DNA from: Pseudomonas frederiksbergensis
Lineage (GTDB): Bacteria > Pseudomonadota > Gammaproteobacteria > Pseudomonadales > Pseudomonadaceae
Length of the DNA: 64,000 nt
Direction: 5' to 3'
NCBI RefSeq assembly: GCF_001874645.1
Contig: NZ_CP017886.1
Location: 62,001 to 126,000, forward strand
Part shown: positions 32,344-43,444 of the stretch, piece after piece
How positions within the stretch are numbered: position 1 is the stretch's first letter
Layout: every line of letters starts with the position of its first letter
Made by a program: the position numbers and the translations under genes
Notes under the pieces: generated by a model
Databases searched by the model: none
What the model was told of the DNA's origin: nothing
Seen by the model: the letters and a program-made list of their open reading frames with translations, nothing else

Positions 32344-33879
32344 ATGAAGTCGCGGGAAACGGAAACACGCGCGCTGCTGATCCTGCTTGGGGTTTCAGCG
32401 CTTCTCCTGTTATTGGGGCTGGGCACACGGGAACTCTGGGGCCCGGAAACCCGTTGGGCGAACATCGCGTTGCAGATGCTGCAAACCGATAACTACTTTG
32501 ATCCGTACCTCATGGGCGGCTCCTATTACGACAAGCCACTGCCCTCCTACTGGTTGATTACCGCCACCACTTGGTTCACAGGCGGCCTTGGCCACTGGTC
32601 CTTGCGCCTGACTTCGGTGATTTCAGCCTGGCTGAGCGTCTGGCTGGTTTACCTGATCGGCGAACAGCTGTTTCGCAAAGGCACCGGGCTGATCGCTGGC
32701 TGGATGCTGGCAACCACCTTCTATTTCGTCTTTTGGGCTCGGGTCGCGACGGCTGATATTCTGACCGTGTGCGGCGTGCTGGCGGCGGTCTGGTGGTATT
32801 TGCGCGGACCGGACGACACACGACTCGGCCGCTACTGCGTGTTCTTCCTGCTGCTGTCCGTGACATCTCTGTTCAAAGGCTTGATCGGCTTCATCTTGCC
32901 GGGGCTGGTGCTGCTGCCGCATCTGCTGCAGGAAGGCCGCTGGAAACGTCACCTCAACCTGCGCCTGTGCGTCGCCCTGCTGGTTGCCGGCCTGGTCTAC
33001 GCGATACCGTTCATGTTGTCGAATATCTACGGCGCACCCACCTCCGGCCAGAGTGGTCTGGGACTGGTGTTCCGGGAAAACGTGGTGCGTTTTTTCCAGC
33101 CGTTCGACCAGTTCGGGCCGATTTACACCTACCTGATTTACTTGCCGGTTTATACCTTGCCGTGGGCACCGTTCTGGGTGCTTGGACTGTGGGTCGCGGC
33201 TCGCAACTGGCGCACGCTCGAGCCCAATACCCGCTGGCTGATCTGGGGCCTGGGCTTGCTGTTCCTGTTCTTCACTGCCAGTGGTAGCCGACGCAGTTAT
33301 TACGTCTTGCCGCTGGTGCCGTTTGCGCAACTGCTGGCAGCCTGGTGGGTCACCCGGCGCATGGAACAACGGCGTGCTGCCGGCAAAGTCGAAGGCCGTG
33401 GGTGGAAAATCGGCTTTGGCGTCACGACGGTTTTGCTGTTGCTGATCCTCGGGATTGTTGCGCCGTGGAGCAACGGTGGTGGCGGCGTCGTGCAGTTTGG
33501 CAAGGACGTCAAGGCTCAGGCCAGCCTGATTGCGCCGTGGAATCAATGGCGGATGGTGATGGTCGAAGTCGACAACAAAGTCCCGATGTACCTGCAAAAC
33601 GACGGCGCACCTTTCTACTACGTGCCCGAAAACAAGGACTTTCCTCGCGAAGGCACCAGCGCACAGTTCATGGCATGGCTGGAAAAGACCAGCGGCCAGC
33701 AGTGGAACCCGCAGCGCACCATCATTGTGGCGCAATACAAACGTGGCGATCAGCTGCCGTTGAACTACCTGACTGTCGACCATCAGCCCGTCGTCACGCA
33801 GCCAGACAACGGTGAGCGGCTGCTGCATCCGCGCTCGGACGCCAGCGTCGCCTTCATCCCCAACGCCCCTGCCCAATGA
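32344..33879 (+). CDS. ArnT-like GT39 membrane glycosyltransferase
   Basis: A 511-residue GT-C fold protein of the PMT/ArnT family (GT39) with 11-12 predicted membrane segments. The first periplasmic loop has WGPETRWANIALQML, whose Glu occupies the place of the catalytic DE of ArnT, followed by YYDKPLPSYWL, the counterpart of ArnT's [11 protein letters not shown]. It should transfer a sugar from a polyprenyl-phosphate donor to an envelope acceptor. It lies 155 bp after the extra arnT and ends at a very strong terminator, so a lipid A or LPS acceptor is a reasonable guess. The sugar is unknown. Family assignment is firm, specificity is not. Confidence 0.8.
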   Translation: MKSRETETRALLILLGVSALLLLLGLGTRELWGPETRWANIALQMLQTDNYFDPYLMGGSYYDKPLPSYWLITATTWFTGGLGHWSLRLTSVISAWLSVWLVYLIGEQLFRKGTGLIAGWMLATTFYFVFWARVATADILTVCGVLAAVWWYLRGPDDTRLGRYCVFFLLLSVTSLFKGLIGFILPGLVLLPHLLQEGRWKRHLNLRLCVALLVAGLVYAIPFMLSNIYGAPTSGQSGLGLVFRENVVRFFQPFDQFGPIYTYLIYLPVYTLPWAPFWVLGLWVAARNWRTLEPNTRWLIWGLGLLFLFFTASGSRRSYYVLPLVPFAQLLAAWWVTRRMEQRRAAGKVEGRGWKIGFGVTTVLLLLILGIVAPWSNGGGGVVQFGKDVKAQASLIAPWNQWRMVMVEVDNKVPMYLQNDGAPFYYVPENKDFPREGTSAQFMAWLEKTSGQQWNPQRTIIVAQYKRGDQLPLNYLTVDHQPVVTQPDNGERLLHPRSDASVAFIPNAPAQ

Positions 33880-33880
33880 A

Positions 33881-33917
33881 AAAGGCTCGAGAGGCCCACT
33901 GGGCCTCTCGAGCCTTT
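33881..33917 (+). terminator. Very strong terminator after the GT39 gene
   Basis: AAAGGCTCGAGAGGCCC, ACT, GGGCCTCTCGAGCCTTT: a perfect 17-bp stem with a 3-base loop, starting one base after the stop codon. Its A- and T-ended stem makes it able to act in either direction. Confidence 0.85.
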
Positions 33918-34096
33918 CCAGCAACACTCACGTGAAATCAGTGAGCCTCGTCGACGATATCGTTTGAATTCAAACAGCTCTGTCCTTCAAACTCCCCCCT
34001 GAGCACCTCAATCTAAATACAAACGACATTGATTAAAAATTTATTTGACGTTTTTTTCACATATCCCGCACTAAATTGCCGGCGCACGAAAAGCAT

Positions 34097-34115
34097 GCGA
34101 ATGATTCGTATTGTT
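34097..34115. promoter_or_regulatory. Fur-box-like sequence before the iron ABC importer
   Basis: GCGAATGATTCGTATTGTT matches the 19-bp Fur consensus (GATAATGATAATCATTATC) at 11 positions by my count. It lies about 85 bp before the substrate-binding protein gene. Together with the nature of the operon it suggests iron-repressed expression. Confidence 0.45.
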
Positions 34116-34198
34116 TTGAGCAAGCTGCAGGGATCGCGGGAACTGATTGACAGGCTTGCCCACCTGATTCTTAAAAAACTGCAGGAGCTGCTAACAAA

Positions 34199-35215
34199 AT
34201 GAATCCTCGTCTTCCTTCGTTTCTGAAAACCGCGCTGCTCGCCACCGCTCTTATGGGTGCTGGCCATGTCTATGCTGCACCAAGCACTGAAGGCATCGTC
34301 GTCTACAACGCTCAGCATGAGACCCTGACCAAGGCCTGGGTCGAAGGTTTTACCCATGAAACAGGGATCAAGGTCACGCTGCGCAACGGCGATGACAGCG
34401 AGATGGGCAATCAGCTCGTGCAAGAAGGTGCTGCCTCCCCGGCTGACGTATTCCTGACCGAGAACTCCCCGGCCATGGTGCTGGTGGACAACGCCGGGCT
34501 GTTTACCCCTGTTGCGCCTTCGACTCTGGAACAAATCGGCTCGGCCTATCGCCCGGCCCATGGCAAATGGGTGGGCATCGCTGCTCGTTCGACCGTGTTT
34601 GTCTACAACAAAAGCAAACTGGCCGAAGCCGATCTGCCGAAGTCTCTGATGGACCTGGCGTCCCCAAGCTGGAAAGGTCGTTGGGCCGGTTCGCCTGCCG
34701 GCGCCGATTTCCAGGCTATCGTCGCCGCCGTACTGGAAATCAAAGGCGAAGCCGCCACTCTGGAATGGCTCAAGGGCATGAAAGCCAACGCTACCGCCTA
34801 CCGCGGCAACAGCGCTGTGCTCAAAGCCGTTAATGCCGGTCAGATCGAAGGCGGCGTGATCTACCACTACTACAGCTTCGTCGATCAGAGCAAAACCGGC
34901 GAAAACAGCAAGAACACCTCGCTGCACTACTTCAAGCACAAAGATCCGGGCGCGTTTGTCAGCCTCTCCGGTGGCGCAGTTCTGGCGTCCAGCAAACACC
35001 AGGAAGAAGCGCAGGCGTTCCTGAAGTGGATCACCGGCAAAGAAGGTCAGGCCATTCTGAAAAACGGCAACTCGTTTGAATACGCCGTAGGCCAGAATGC
35101 CGAGTCGAACCCGAAACTGGTGCCGCTGGCGCAACTTGACGCGCCTGCCGTCGACGCCTCCAAACTCAACAGCAAAAAAGCTGTCGCGCTGATGACTCAG
35201 GCGGGGTTGTTGTAA
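34199..35215 (+). CDS. Periplasmic ferric-iron-binding protein of an ABC importer (FbpA/HitA-like)
   Basis: A 338-residue class II substrate-binding protein with a Sec signal peptide (cleavage after VYA, about residue 26). The mature N-terminus [10 protein letters not shown] and the pair of tyrosines in [10 protein letters not shown] are the usual iron-ligand sites of FbpA/HitA proteins. It captures Fe3+ in the periplasm for the membrane permease encoded next. It is the first gene of a three-gene operon preceded by a Fur-box-like sequence. A polyamine or thiamine binding role is less likely because of the tyrosine pair and the context. Confidence 0.87.
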   Translation: MNPRLPSFLKTALLATALMGAGHVYAAPSTEGIVVYNAQHETLTKAWVEGFTHETGIKVTLRNGDDSEMGNQLVQEGAASPADVFLTENSPAMVLVDNAGLFTPVAPSTLEQIGSAYRPAHGKWVGIAARSTVFVYNKSKLAEADLPKSLMDLASPSWKGRWAGSPAGADFQAIVAAVLEIKGEAATLEWLKGMKANATAYRGNSAVLKAVNAGQIEGGVIYHYYSFVDQSKTGENSKNTSLHYFKHKDPGAFVSLSGGAVLASSKHQEEAQAFLKWITGKEGQAILKNGNSFEYAVGQNAESNPKLVPLAQLDAPAVDASKLNSKKAVALMTQAGLL

Positions 35216-35219
35216 TCCG

Positions 35220-36842
35220 ATGTCCAAGCCAGTCACGTTGCCAGAAGCTGCTGAAGTAGCCGGGGTCGCCCTTGCGGTGACTCTGGCCAGCCCACGTCCA
35301 CACTCTCGCCGCGCTCGCGGAGGGCGAGGCGGCACGTGGGTGATCGCAATCTCCATTCTGGTGTCGTTGCTGGCGCTGCTGCCGCTGGCGTTCATCATCG
35401 GCATTTCCATCAAGACCGGCTGGGCGACGATCGCCGAGCTGGTCTTGCGGCCTCGAGTCGCCGAACTTTTGATCAACACCGTGTTGCTGGTGGTGATCAC
35501 GATTCCTTTATGTATCGCGCTGGGCGTGGCACTCGCCTGGTTGACCGAACGCACCGACCTGCCGGGCCGCCGCCTCTGGTCGGTGCTGGCAACGGCACCG
35601 ATTGCGGTGCCGGCCTTTGTGCACAGTTATGCCTGGGTCAGCCTGGTACCACCGATTCACGGGTTGTTTGCCGGGGTACTGGTTTCGGTTATCGCCTACT
35701 TCCCGTTCCTCTATCTGCCCGTCGCCGCCACTCTGCGACGCCTTGACCCGGCGATTGAAGATGTTTCCGAATCGTTGGGCCTGAAGCCTTGGGCAGTATT
35801 TTTCCGGGTTGTGCTGCCGCAACTGCGCCTGGCTATCTGCGGCGGTGCCTTGCTGGTCGGGCTGCACTTGCTGGCTGAATACGGCCTGTACGCGATGATT
35901 CGCTTCGACACCTTCACCACGGCGATCTTCGACCAGTTCCAGTCGTCCTTCAACGGTCCGGCGGCGAACATGCTGGCCGGGGTTCTGGCGCTGTGCTGCC
36001 TGCTGATGTTGACCGCCGAATCCGCCTCCCGTGGCCACGCCCGTTACGCACGCGTCGGTTCCGGCAGCGCGCGCCTGCAACGTACCCAGCGGCTGACACG
36101 CAACACCAAAGCCGCAACACTGTTGTTGCCGATCATCACGAGCGTGCTGGCACTCGGTGTGCCGCTGATTACCCTGGCCCAATGGCTGATTGCTGGTGGC
36201 GCGGACGTCTGGCGGATGGCGGAAATTCTCCCGGCGTTGAAGCAGACCCTCGTTCTGGCCAGTGTCGGCGCAGTCATCACCACCTGCGCGGCAGTTCCGG
36301 TGGCCTGGTTGTCGATACGTTCGCCGGGGCGTCTGCATCGCATTCTGGAAAGCTGCAACTACATCACCAGTTCATTGCCGGGAATCGTCGTGGCGCTGGC
36401 ACTGGTGACCGTCACCATCAGCTTTGCACGGCCGATTTACCAAACCACCATCACGGTGTTGCTGGCGTACCTGCTGATGTTCTTGCCACGCGCGCTGGTC
36501 AGTTTACGCGCCGGTATTGCCCAGGCACCGGTAGAGCTGGAGAATATCGCCCGCAGCCTGGGCCGCTCGCCGAGCAAGGCGCTCTGGCTGATCACCCTGC
36601 GCCTGGCAGCACCAGGGGCAGCCGCCGGCGCAGCGCTGGTGTTTCTGGCGATCACCAATGAACTGACCGCGACCCTGTTGCTCTCGCCGAGTGGCACTCG
36701 CACTCTGGCGACCGGTTTTTGGGCCATGACCAGCGAAATCGACTACGCCGCAGCGGCACCTTACGCGCTGATCATGATTTTGCTTTCGCTTCCGTTGACC
36801 GCGCTTCTCTATCATCAATCCAAACGCACGGCAGGCCGATGA
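35220..36842 (+). CDS. Ferric-iron ABC importer permease (FbpB/HitB-like)
   Basis: A 540-residue fused permease with two BPD_transp_1 domains (about 60-260 and 320-530), so one polypeptide provides all 12 membrane helices. The EAA-type loops, which contact the ATPase, are visible as [20 protein letters not shown] and [20 protein letters not shown]. It lies 4 bp after the binding-protein gene, and its stop codon overlaps the ATPase start by 4 bp. A long hydrophilic N-terminus (residues 1-38, Arg-rich) precedes the first helix. Confidence 0.9.
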   Translation: MSKPVTLPEAAEVAGVALAVTLASPRPHSRRARGGRGGTWVIAISILVSLLALLPLAFIIGISIKTGWATIAELVLRPRVAELLINTVLLVVITIPLCIALGVALAWLTERTDLPGRRLWSVLATAPIAVPAFVHSYAWVSLVPPIHGLFAGVLVSVIAYFPFLYLPVAATLRRLDPAIEDVSESLGLKPWAVFFRVVLPQLRLAICGGALLVGLHLLAEYGLYAMIRFDTFTTAIFDQFQSSFNGPAANMLAGVLALCCLLMLTAESASRGHARYARVGSGSARLQRTQRLTRNTKAATLLLPIITSVLALGVPLITLAQWLIAGGADVWRMAEILPALKQTLVLASVGAVITTCAAVPVAWLSIRSPGRLHRILESCNYITSSLPGIVVALALVTVTISFARPIYQTTITVLLAYLLMFLPRALVSLRAGIAQAPVELENIARSLGRSPSKALWLITLRLAAPGAAAGAALVFLAITNELTATLLLSPSGTRTLATGFWAMTSEIDYAAAAPYALIMILLSLPLTALLYHQSKRTAGR

Positions 36843-37945
36843 ACGCTCTCGAACTGAATTCCATCTACAAAACCTTCGGCGCCCTGCCTGCCCTGGACAA
36901 CGTCAGCCTGTCGGTGCCTGCGGGCAGCCGCACGGCTATCGTCGGCCCTTCCGGCTCGGGCAAGACCACCCTGCTGCGGATGATTGCCGGGTTCGAGTTT
37001 CCCGATTCGGGCAGCATCTCGCTCAACGGCCAGACGTTGGTCGACGGTTCGACCGAAGTCCCCGCGCATCAGCGCATGATTGGTTATGTGCCGCAGGACG
37101 GTGCGTTGTTTCCGCACATGACGGTTGCCGGTAACATCGGCTTTGGACTTTCGGGTGATGCCGCTTCGAAGCAAACGCGTATCGCCGAATTGATGGACAT
37201 GGTGGCGCTGGATTCACGCATGAGTCAACGTTGGCCACATGAGCTTTCTGGCGGCCAGCAACAACGGGTAGCGCTGGCCCGCGCCTTGGCGCAACGACCT
37301 CGACTGATGCTGCTGGACGAACCCTTTTCAGCGTTGGACACCGGCCTGCGGGCGTCCATGCGCAAAATGGTCGCCAAGCTTCTGTCGGACACCGGCGTGA
37401 CCACCATTCTGGTTACCCACGATCAGTCCGAGGCGTTGTCATTTGCGGATCAACTGGCCGTGATGCGTCAGGGCCGGCTGGTGCAGACCGGGCAACCGAT
37501 GGACCTGTACCTGCGTCCTCATGATGAAGAAACAGCGCTGTTCCTCGGTGATGCCGTGGTCATGCCTGCGTGGGTCGAAAATGGCTACGCGACCTGCGAC
37601 CTGGGGCGGGTTCATGTCAGCACTACCTCACAAAACGGCGCGGCGCAGATCATGTTGCGGCCCGAGCAGTTGCAGATTTCCAGTCAGGCCGCCGAGCTGG
37701 AACAGGTGGACGGCTGCATCGGGGTGGTGACCGATCGCGACTTTGGCGGCAATACCTGTACCTTGACCGTGGAACTGAAGCTGCCCTCACCCGCTACGGA
37801 TGGACAGTCAACGAGCCGTTCGTTACTGGTTCGAAGTTCCGGGGTGCATGCGCCGGCCGCTGGCACTCTGGTACACATTTCGACACTGGGTCATGCACAC
37901 GTATTGACTGAGCCTGCTCGCCGCCAGGCGGTTGCGGCGCCGTAG
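36839..37945 (+). CDS. Ferric-iron ABC importer ATPase (FbpC/HitC-like)
   Basis: A 368-residue ABC ATPase. Walker A GPSGSGKT (about 37-44), the signature LSGGQQQR, Walker B LMLLDEP and the switch histidine in LVTHDQ are all in place. A C-terminal TOBE-like domain (about 245-368) follows, as in iron and spermidine importers. The ATG at 36839 overlaps the permease stop (ATGA). It powers Fe3+ uptake with the two preceding gene products. Confidence 0.9.
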   Translation: MNALELNSIYKTFGALPALDNVSLSVPAGSRTAIVGPSGSGKTTLLRMIAGFEFPDSGSISLNGQTLVDGSTEVPAHQRMIGYVPQDGALFPHMTVAGNIGFGLSGDAASKQTRIAELMDMVALDSRMSQRWPHELSGGQQQRVALARALAQRPRLMLLDEPFSALDTGLRASMRKMVAKLLSDTGVTTILVTHDQSEALSFADQLAVMRQGRLVQTGQPMDLYLRPHDEETALFLGDAVVMPAWVENGYATCDLGRVHVSTTSQNGAAQIMLRPEQLQISSQAAELEQVDGCIGVVTDRDFGGNTCTLTVELKLPSPATDGQSTSRSLLVRSSGVHAPAAGTLVHISTLGHAHVLTEPARRQAVAAP

Positions 37946-38407
37946 CTTGCAGCTTGGCGCAGACTCGGGTTGAAGTAGACTGGCCGACCTCTTTACTATC
38001 GTTTTTGGCGATGCGCGGGCCAGGTGATGGCTTTCTTCGCAGCGCCTAAAAAATGGCGATAACTATCAGAAAGGTCCTTAAGTGTTGAAAAACCCTGAAC
38101 ATTTGCTGTAAATGTTACAGTTAAACATTCTCGACACCGGTTTTTCATGTCCCTTTCACATTTTCAAGATTACCCTCTGCGCATCCGGAGCGATGCCTTT
38201 GGGTCGCTAAAACTGCCGACCGACAAAATAAAAGTCAATTAGTGCACTTTTCCTAAAAGATTGGTTAACTGATTGATATACTTTTTGTTTTCTCGTCTAC
38301 GCTGTCACGGATGACGCTTCGAAGCACTGCTTCGAGCTGATTCGCAGGTTGTGACCACCGACTTGCCGCCTTCCCAGGCTGTTGACATATCCAAACCCGA
38401 GGTCCAC
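37946..38407. other. Long leader/promoter region of the arn operon
   Basis: A 460-bp region without a credible gene. It holds the inverted repeat at 38098-38116, a lone CTTAAG hexamer (38078-38083) and an AT-rich stretch around 38220-38300 that looks promoter-like. An in-frame extension of arnB up to 38351 is open but has no ribosome binding site. No exact PmrA-type double box was found. Confidence 0.5.
38098..38116. promoter_or_regulatory. Inverted repeat upstream of arnB
   Basis: AACATTT-GCTGT-AAATGTT is a perfect 7-bp-arm dyad about 290 bp before arnB. It may be an operator for a dimeric regulator or part of a terminator for the iron operon, although no T-run follows. Confidence 0.4.
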
Positions 38408-39547
38408 ATGAATCAGGCTTTTCTCCCTTTCTCTCGGCCGAGCATCGGCGACGAAGAAATCGCCGCCGTCGAGCAGGTTTTACGCTCCGGCTGGATTACT
38501 ACCGGGCCGAAGAACCAGGAGTTGGAGGAGCAATTCGCACAGTACGTAGGTTGCCAGCACGCCGTCGCACTGTCTTCGGCAACCGGCGGCATGCACATCA
38601 CGTTACTGGCGCTGGGCATCGGCCCTGGCGATGAAGTGATCACGCCGTCGCAGACCTGGGTTTCTACCGCCAACATGATCTGCCTGTTGGGCGCTACCCC
38701 GGTATTTGTCGACGTCGACCGCGACACCCTGATGACCGACGTCCAAGCCATCGAAGCCGCTATTACCCCACGCACCAAAGCGATCATCCCGGTGCACTAC
38801 GCCGGCGCCGCGTTTGATCTCGATCCGCTTTATGCGCTGGCAGACAAACACGGTATCGCCGTCATCGAAGACGCTGCCCATGCTGCCGGTACCCGTTACC
38901 GTGGTCGCGCCATTGGCGCTCAGGGCACCGCGATCTTCTCGTTCCACGCGATCAAGAACATGACCTGCGCCGAAGGCGCAATGTTCGTCAGCGACAATCA
39001 AGCGCTGGCCGATCGTGTGCGCATGCTCAAGTTTCACGGCCTCGGCGTCGATGCTTACGATCGCCTGACCCATGGCCGTAAACCGCAGGCCATGGTCATC
39101 GAGCCGGGCTTCAAGTACAACCTGGCCGACATCAACGCTGCCATTGCGCTGGTGCAGTTGCAACGCCTCGACGAGATCAACGCCAAGCGCACCGCTTTGG
39201 CGCAGACCTATCTGCAACGTCTGGAAGGCCTTCCGGTACAACCGCTGAGTGTGCCAACCTACCCGCAACAACACGCCTGGCACCTGTTTATCCTGCGCAT
39301 CGACGCTGAACGTTGCGGGATGGACCGTGAGGCTTTCATGAAAGCCTTGCAAGAACAGAATATCGGCACGGGTATTCACTTTGTCGCCACCCACCTGCAC
39401 ACTTACTACCGCCAGCGATTCCCGGACATCCATCTGCCCAACACCGAATGGAACTCGGCACGGCTGTGCTCGATCCCGCTGTTCCCCGACATGACTACCG
39501 ACGATGTCGAACGCGTCGTTGGCGCCATTGAAAACATTCTGGACTGA
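38408..39547 (+). CDS. arnB: ArnB, UDP-4-amino-4-deoxy-L-arabinose aminotransferase
   Basis: A 379-residue PLP enzyme of the DegT/DnrJ/EryC1 family. It transaminates UDP-4-keto-pentose (UDP-Ara4O) with glutamate to give UDP-L-Ara4N. The PLP lysine is in [14 protein letters not shown] (Lys183), and the PLP-stacking region EDAAHAAG is present. Start at [14 protein letters not shown], with GAGG seven bases upstream. It is the first gene of arnBCADTEF-ugd. Confidence 0.96.
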   Translation: MNQAFLPFSRPSIGDEEIAAVEQVLRSGWITTGPKNQELEEQFAQYVGCQHAVALSSATGGMHITLLALGIGPGDEVITPSQTWVSTANMICLLGATPVFVDVDRDTLMTDVQAIEAAITPRTKAIIPVHYAGAAFDLDPLYALADKHGIAVIEDAAHAAGTRYRGRAIGAQGTAIFSFHAIKNMTCAEGAMFVSDNQALADRVRMLKFHGLGVDAYDRLTHGRKPQAMVIEPGFKYNLADINAAIALVQLQRLDEINAKRTALAQTYLQRLEGLPVQPLSVPTYPQQHAWHLFILRIDAERCGMDREAFMKALQEQNIGTGIHFVATHLHTYYRQRFPDIHLPNTEWNSARLCSIPLFPDMTTDDVERVVGAIENILD

Positions 39548-39552
39548 AGCCT

Positions 39553-40572
39553 TTGAAGCCATATCCAATTAACTGCGTGTCGATCGTTATTCCGGTCTAC
39601 AACGAAGAAGAAAGCTTGCCTGAATTGCTGCGCCGGACCGAAGCGGCCTGCCAGCAACTCAAGCATGAGTACGAGATCGTTCTGGTCGATGACGGCAGCC
39701 GTGACAACTCGGCTCAAATTCTCGAAGCCGCCGCTGAGCGCGAAGGCAGTTCAGTCGTTGCGGTCATTCTCAACCGCAATTACGGCCAGCACGCGGCAAT
39801 CATGGCCGGCTTCGAGCATTGCAAAGGCGATGTGGTCATTACCATCGACGCTGACCTGCAGAACCCGCCGGAAGAAATCCCCCGTTTGGTGGAACAGGCC
39901 GAGCTGGGCTACGACGTGGTTGCCACCGTGCGCAACAATCGCCAGGACTCGGCCCTGCGCCGTTGGCCGTCGAAACTGATCAACCTGGCTGTGCAACGCT
40001 CCACCGGTGTCGCCATGAGCGATTACGGCTGCATGCTGCGCGCCTACCGCCGCACCATCGTCGACGCCATGCTGGCCTGTCGTGAACGCAGCACCTTCAT
40101 CCCGATCCTGGCCAACAGCTTCGCCCGCCACACCACCGAAATTCTGGTGCAGCACGCCGAGCGTGAGCATGGCGAGTCGAAATACAGCCCGATGCGCCTG
40201 ATCAGCCTGATGTTCGATCTGCTGACCTGCATGACCACTACCCCGCTGCGCCTGCTGAGCATCATTGGCTTCGGCCTGGCGGCGCTGGGCGTGTTGTTTG
40301 CCTTCCTGCTGATTTTCCTGCGCCTGATATTCGGCGCCAGCTGGGCGGGTGACGGCACCTTCGTACTGTTCGCCGTGCTCTTTGTGTTCACCGGCGGCCA
40401 GTTCATCGGCATGGGGCTTCTGGGTGAATACCTGGGCCGTATGTACAGCGATGTCCGCGCCCGGCCGCGTTTCTTTATCGAAAAAATCCTACGTAACAAA
40501 CCCGCTACTGCTGCTCCCGTTGTCACTGTCGACGGTCTGCCTTCCACCACTACTGATCAGGTTTCGCCATGA
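39553..40572 (+). CDS. arnC: ArnC, undecaprenyl-phosphate 4-deoxy-4-formamido-L-arabinose transferase
   Basis: A 339-residue GT2 glycosyltransferase moving L-Ara4-formyl-N from UDP to undecaprenyl phosphate. The GT-A domain shows [26 protein letters not shown] and [12 protein letters not shown]. Two C-terminal membrane helices (about 235-300) anchor it. The start is a TTG at 39553, five bases after the arnB stop codon; a GTG eight codons later is the alternative. The gene's end overlaps arnA by 4 bp. Confidence 0.94.
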   Translation: MKPYPINCVSIVIPVYNEEESLPELLRRTEAACQQLKHEYEIVLVDDGSRDNSAQILEAAAEREGSSVVAVILNRNYGQHAAIMAGFEHCKGDVVITIDADLQNPPEEIPRLVEQAELGYDVVATVRNNRQDSALRRWPSKLINLAVQRSTGVAMSDYGCMLRAYRRTIVDAMLACRERSTFIPILANSFARHTTEILVQHAEREHGESKYSPMRLISLMFDLLTCMTTTPLRLLSIIGFGLAALGVLFAFLLIFLRLIFGASWAGDGTFVLFAVLFVFTGGQFIGMGLLGEYLGRMYSDVRARPRFFIEKILRNKPATAAPVVTVDGLPSTTTDQVSP

Positions 40573-42560
40573 GTTCAAAAGCTGTTGTTTTCGCCTATCA
40601 CGACATTGGCTGTGCAGGTATCGAAGCACTGCTCAACGCAGGTTTCGAGATTGCTGCCGTGTTTACCCACGCCGACGATCCGAAGGAAAACACCTTCTAC
40701 GGCTCGGTCGCTCAACTGTGCGCCCGTAAAGGCATTCCTGTGCACGCACCGGAAGACGCCAACCACCCACTGTGGATCGAGCGCATCGCCAAACTGAACC
40801 CGGACTACCTGTTCTCGTTCTACTACCGCAACCTGCTGGGCGAGCAACTGCTGGCTACCGCCCGCAAAGGCGCGTTCAACCTGCACGGCTCGTTGCTGCC
40901 AACCTACCGTGGCCGCGCTCCAGCGAACTGGGTGCTGGTCAACGGTGAAACCGAAACCGGCGTGACCCTGCACCGCATGGTCAAGCGTGCCGACGCTGGC
41001 GCAATCATTGCCCAGCAACGCGTCGCGATCGAACGTGCCGACACCGCACTGACCCTGCACGGCAAGCTGCGCGAAGCCGCTTCCAACCTGCTGCGTGACA
41101 CCCTGCCATTGCTGGCTCAGGGCAAAATCACCGAAACCGCCCAGGACGAATCCAAGGCCACTGTTTTCGGTCGTCGTACTGCGGCAGACGGCAAGCTGGT
41201 CTGGAAGAAGCCGGCTGAAGAGCTGTTCAACCTGGTTCGCGCTGTGACCCAACCTTACCCGGGTGCTTTCTGCGCCGTGGGCGAGCACAAACTGATTGTC
41301 TGGAGCGCTGAAGTCGTCAAGGGCAACGAAGGTCTGGCTCCAGGCCGCGTGATCAGCGTCGACCCTCTGCGTATCGCTTGCGGCGAAGACTCCCTGGTCG
41401 TTACTTCCGGTCAGCGTAACGAAAACGGTCTGTACCTGAGCGGCCCGCAACTGGCCAATGAGCTGGGTCTGGTCGACGGTTCCGTACTGCGTGGCGCTGA
41501 ATCGGGCCGTGCCCCGCGTCGTACCCGCGTTCTGATCCTCGGCGTCAACGGCTTCATCGGTAACCACCTGTCCGAGCGCCTGCTGCGTGACGACAAGTAC
41601 GACGTCTATGGTCTGGACATCGGTTCCGACGCTATCGAGCGTCTGCGCAGCCATCCGAACTTCCACTTCGTCGAAGGCGATATCAGCATTCACTCCGAGT
41701 GGATCGAATATCACATCAAGAAGTGCGACGTGGTTCTGCCGCTGGTGGCCATCGCCACGCCAATCGAATACACCCGCAACCCGCTGCGCGTATTCGAACT
41801 GGACTTCGAAGAGAACCTGAAACTGGTTCGCTACTGCGTGAAGTACAACAAGCGCGTGATCTTCCCGTCGACTTCCGAAGTCTACGGCATGTGCCAGGAC
41901 AAGAACTTCGACGAAGACACCTCGAACCTGATCGTGGGTCCGATCAACAAGCAACGCTGGATCTACTCGGTCTCCAAGCAACTGCTGGACCGCGTGATCT
42001 GGGCCTACGGCGCCAAAGGCCTGAACTTCACCCTGTTCCGTCCGTTCAACTGGATGGGTCCACGTCTGGACCGTCTGGACTCGGCCCGTATCGGCAGCTC
42101 CCGCGCCATCACCCAGCTGATCCTGAACCTGGTGGAAGGCACCCCGATCCGTCTGTTCGACGGCGGCGAGCAGAAGCGCTGCTTCACTGACATCGCTGAC
42201 GGCATCGAAGCCCTGGCGCGCATCGTCGACAACGAAAACGATTCGTGCAACGGCCAGGTGATCAACATCGGTAACCCGGACAACGAAGCCAGCATCCGTC
42301 AGTTGGGCGAAGAGCTGCTGCGTCAGTTCGAAGCTCACCCACTGCGCGCCAACTTCCCTCCGTTCGCCGGTTTCCGCGACGTAGAGAGCAAGGCGTTCTA
42401 CGGCGCTGGCTACCAGGACGTGGAACACCGCAAGCCAAGCATCGAAAACGCCAAGCGCCTGCTGAACTGGGAGCCTACCGTCGAGATGAGCGAAACCATC
42501 GGTAACACCCTGGACTTCTTCCTGAAAGAAGCCATGCTCGAAATCGCGGACAAGCGCTGA
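40569..42560 (+). CDS. arnA: ArnA, bifunctional UDP-Ara4N formyltransferase / UDP-glucuronate decarboxylase
   Basis: A 663-residue two-domain enzyme. The N-terminal formyltransferase (1-305) has the catalytic Asn104, His106 (NLHGSLLP) and Asp142. The C-terminal SDR decarboxylase (about 317-663) has the NAD motif [16 protein letters not shown] and [11 protein letters not shown]. It oxidatively decarboxylates UDP-glucuronate to UDP-Ara4O and N-formylates UDP-Ara4N. Codon use here is noticeably more GC-ending and regular than in nearby genes. It overlaps arnC by 4 bp and arnD by 1 bp. Confidence 0.97.
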   Translation: MSSKAVVFAYHDIGCAGIEALLNAGFEIAAVFTHADDPKENTFYGSVAQLCARKGIPVHAPEDANHPLWIERIAKLNPDYLFSFYYRNLLGEQLLATARKGAFNLHGSLLPTYRGRAPANWVLVNGETETGVTLHRMVKRADAGAIIAQQRVAIERADTALTLHGKLREAASNLLRDTLPLLAQGKITETAQDESKATVFGRRTAADGKLVWKKPAEELFNLVRAVTQPYPGAFCAVGEHKLIVWSAEVVKGNEGLAPGRVISVDPLRIACGEDSLVVTSGQRNENGLYLSGPQLANELGLVDGSVLRGAESGRAPRRTRVLILGVNGFIGNHLSERLLRDDKYDVYGLDIGSDAIERLRSHPNFHFVEGDISIHSEWIEYHIKKCDVVLPLVAIATPIEYTRNPLRVFELDFEENLKLVRYCVKYNKRVIFPSTSEVYGMCQDKNFDEDTSNLIVGPINKQRWIYSVSKQLLDRVIWAYGAKGLNFTLFRPFNWMGPRLDRLDSARIGSSRAITQLILNLVEGTPIRLFDGGEQKRCFTDIADGIEALARIVDNENDSCNGQVINIGNPDNEASIRQLGEELLRQFEAHPLRANFPPFAGFRDVESKAFYGAGYQDVEHRKPSIENAKRLLNWEPTVEMSETIGNTLDFFLKEAMLEIADKR

Positions 42561-43444
42561 TGCAGGCAGGTCTTCGGATCGATGTCGACACCTACCGAGG
42601 TACCCGTGAGGGGGTACCCCGGCTGTTGGAGATGCTCGATGAAGCACAAGTCAAGGCGACGTTTTTCTTCAGCGTTGGTCCGGACAACATGGGGCGCCAT
42701 TTATGGCGCCTCATCCGTCCGCAGTTTCTCTGGAAAATGCTCCGCTCCAATGCCGCAGGTCTGTACGGCTGGGACATTTTGCTGGCCGGCACTGCCTGGC
42801 CAGGCAAACCCATCGGCCGTGATCTGGGGCACCTGATGCGCCAGACCCTCGCGGCTGGCCATGAAGTGGGTTTGCACGCCTGGGATCACCACGGCTGGCA
42901 AGCCAACGCAGGGCGCTGGAGCGACGCAGACCTGATCGAGCAGATTCGCCGGGGCGTAGATACCCTCAGCGATATTCTCGGGCAGCGCGTGGACTGTTCG
43001 GCGGCCGCCGGTTGGCGTGCCGACGAGCGGGTCATCGAAGCCAAGCAGCAGTTTGGTTTTCGTTACAACAGCGACTGTCGCGGACAAAGCCTGTTCCAGC
43101 CACGGCTGGCAGACGGCAGCCTCGGCACGCCACAAATTCCGGTCGACTTGCCAACTTTCGATGAAGTGGTGGGTCCCGTCGTTGCAGCCAATGAGTTCAA
43201 CTCATACATTCTTGACCGATTCAGCCCCTCGAAGCTGAACGTATATACGATACATGCGGAGGTAGAAGGGATTCTGATGGCAAACGATTTCCGTCAGTTG
43301 CTGGTCGATGCGCGTCAGCGTGACATCCAGTTCCAGCCGCTGGGTAACTTGTTGCCCGCCCAACCGACAACCCTGCCTCAGGGGCGCGTACTACGTGGCG
43401 CCCTTGAAGGCCGAGAAGGATGGTTGGGAGTGCAAGGCGCATGA
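42560..43444 (+). CDS. arnD: ArnD, 4-deoxy-4-formamido-L-arabinose-phosphoundecaprenol deformylase
   Basis: A 294-residue polysaccharide-deacetylase (NodB-like) family protein that removes the formyl group from undecaprenyl-P-L-Ara4FN before flipping. Metal and catalytic motifs are RIDVDTYRG (Asp near residue 8-10) and [10 protein letters not shown], whose histidines bind the metal. The start codon overlaps the arnA stop (TGATG), and the stop overlaps the arnT start (ATGA). Confidence 0.95.
   Translation: MQAGLRIDVDTYRGTREGVPRLLEMLDEAQVKATFFFSVGPDNMGRHLWRLIRPQFLWKMLRSNAAGLYGWDILLAGTAWPGKPIGRDLGHLMRQTLAAGHEVGLHAWDHHGWQANAGRWSDADLIEQIRRGVDTLSDILGQRVDCSAAAGWRADERVIEAKQQFGFRYNSDCRGQSLFQPRLADGSLGTPQIPVDLPTFDEVVGPVVAANEFNSYILDRFSPSKLNVYTIHAEVEGILMANDFRQLLVDARQRDIQFQPLGNLLPAQPTTLPQGRVLRGALEGREGWLGVQGA

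Noticed and set aside
34097..34115. Firm assignment of a Fur box
   Set aside because: Only 11 of 19 consensus positions match by eye, so it is listed as a candidate rather than as established.
34013..35554. Long minus-strand open frame (513 codons) opposite the iron-binding protein and permease genes
   Set aside because: It mirrors the third-position GC pattern of the plus-strand genes, has no family resemblance and no ribosome binding site. The plus-strand genes are well-recognised.
40575..42647. Long minus-strand open frame (690 codons) antisense to arnA
   Set aside because: It runs the full length of a certain arnA gene, the strong codon bias of which leaves the opposite frame open. No protein family features were seen.
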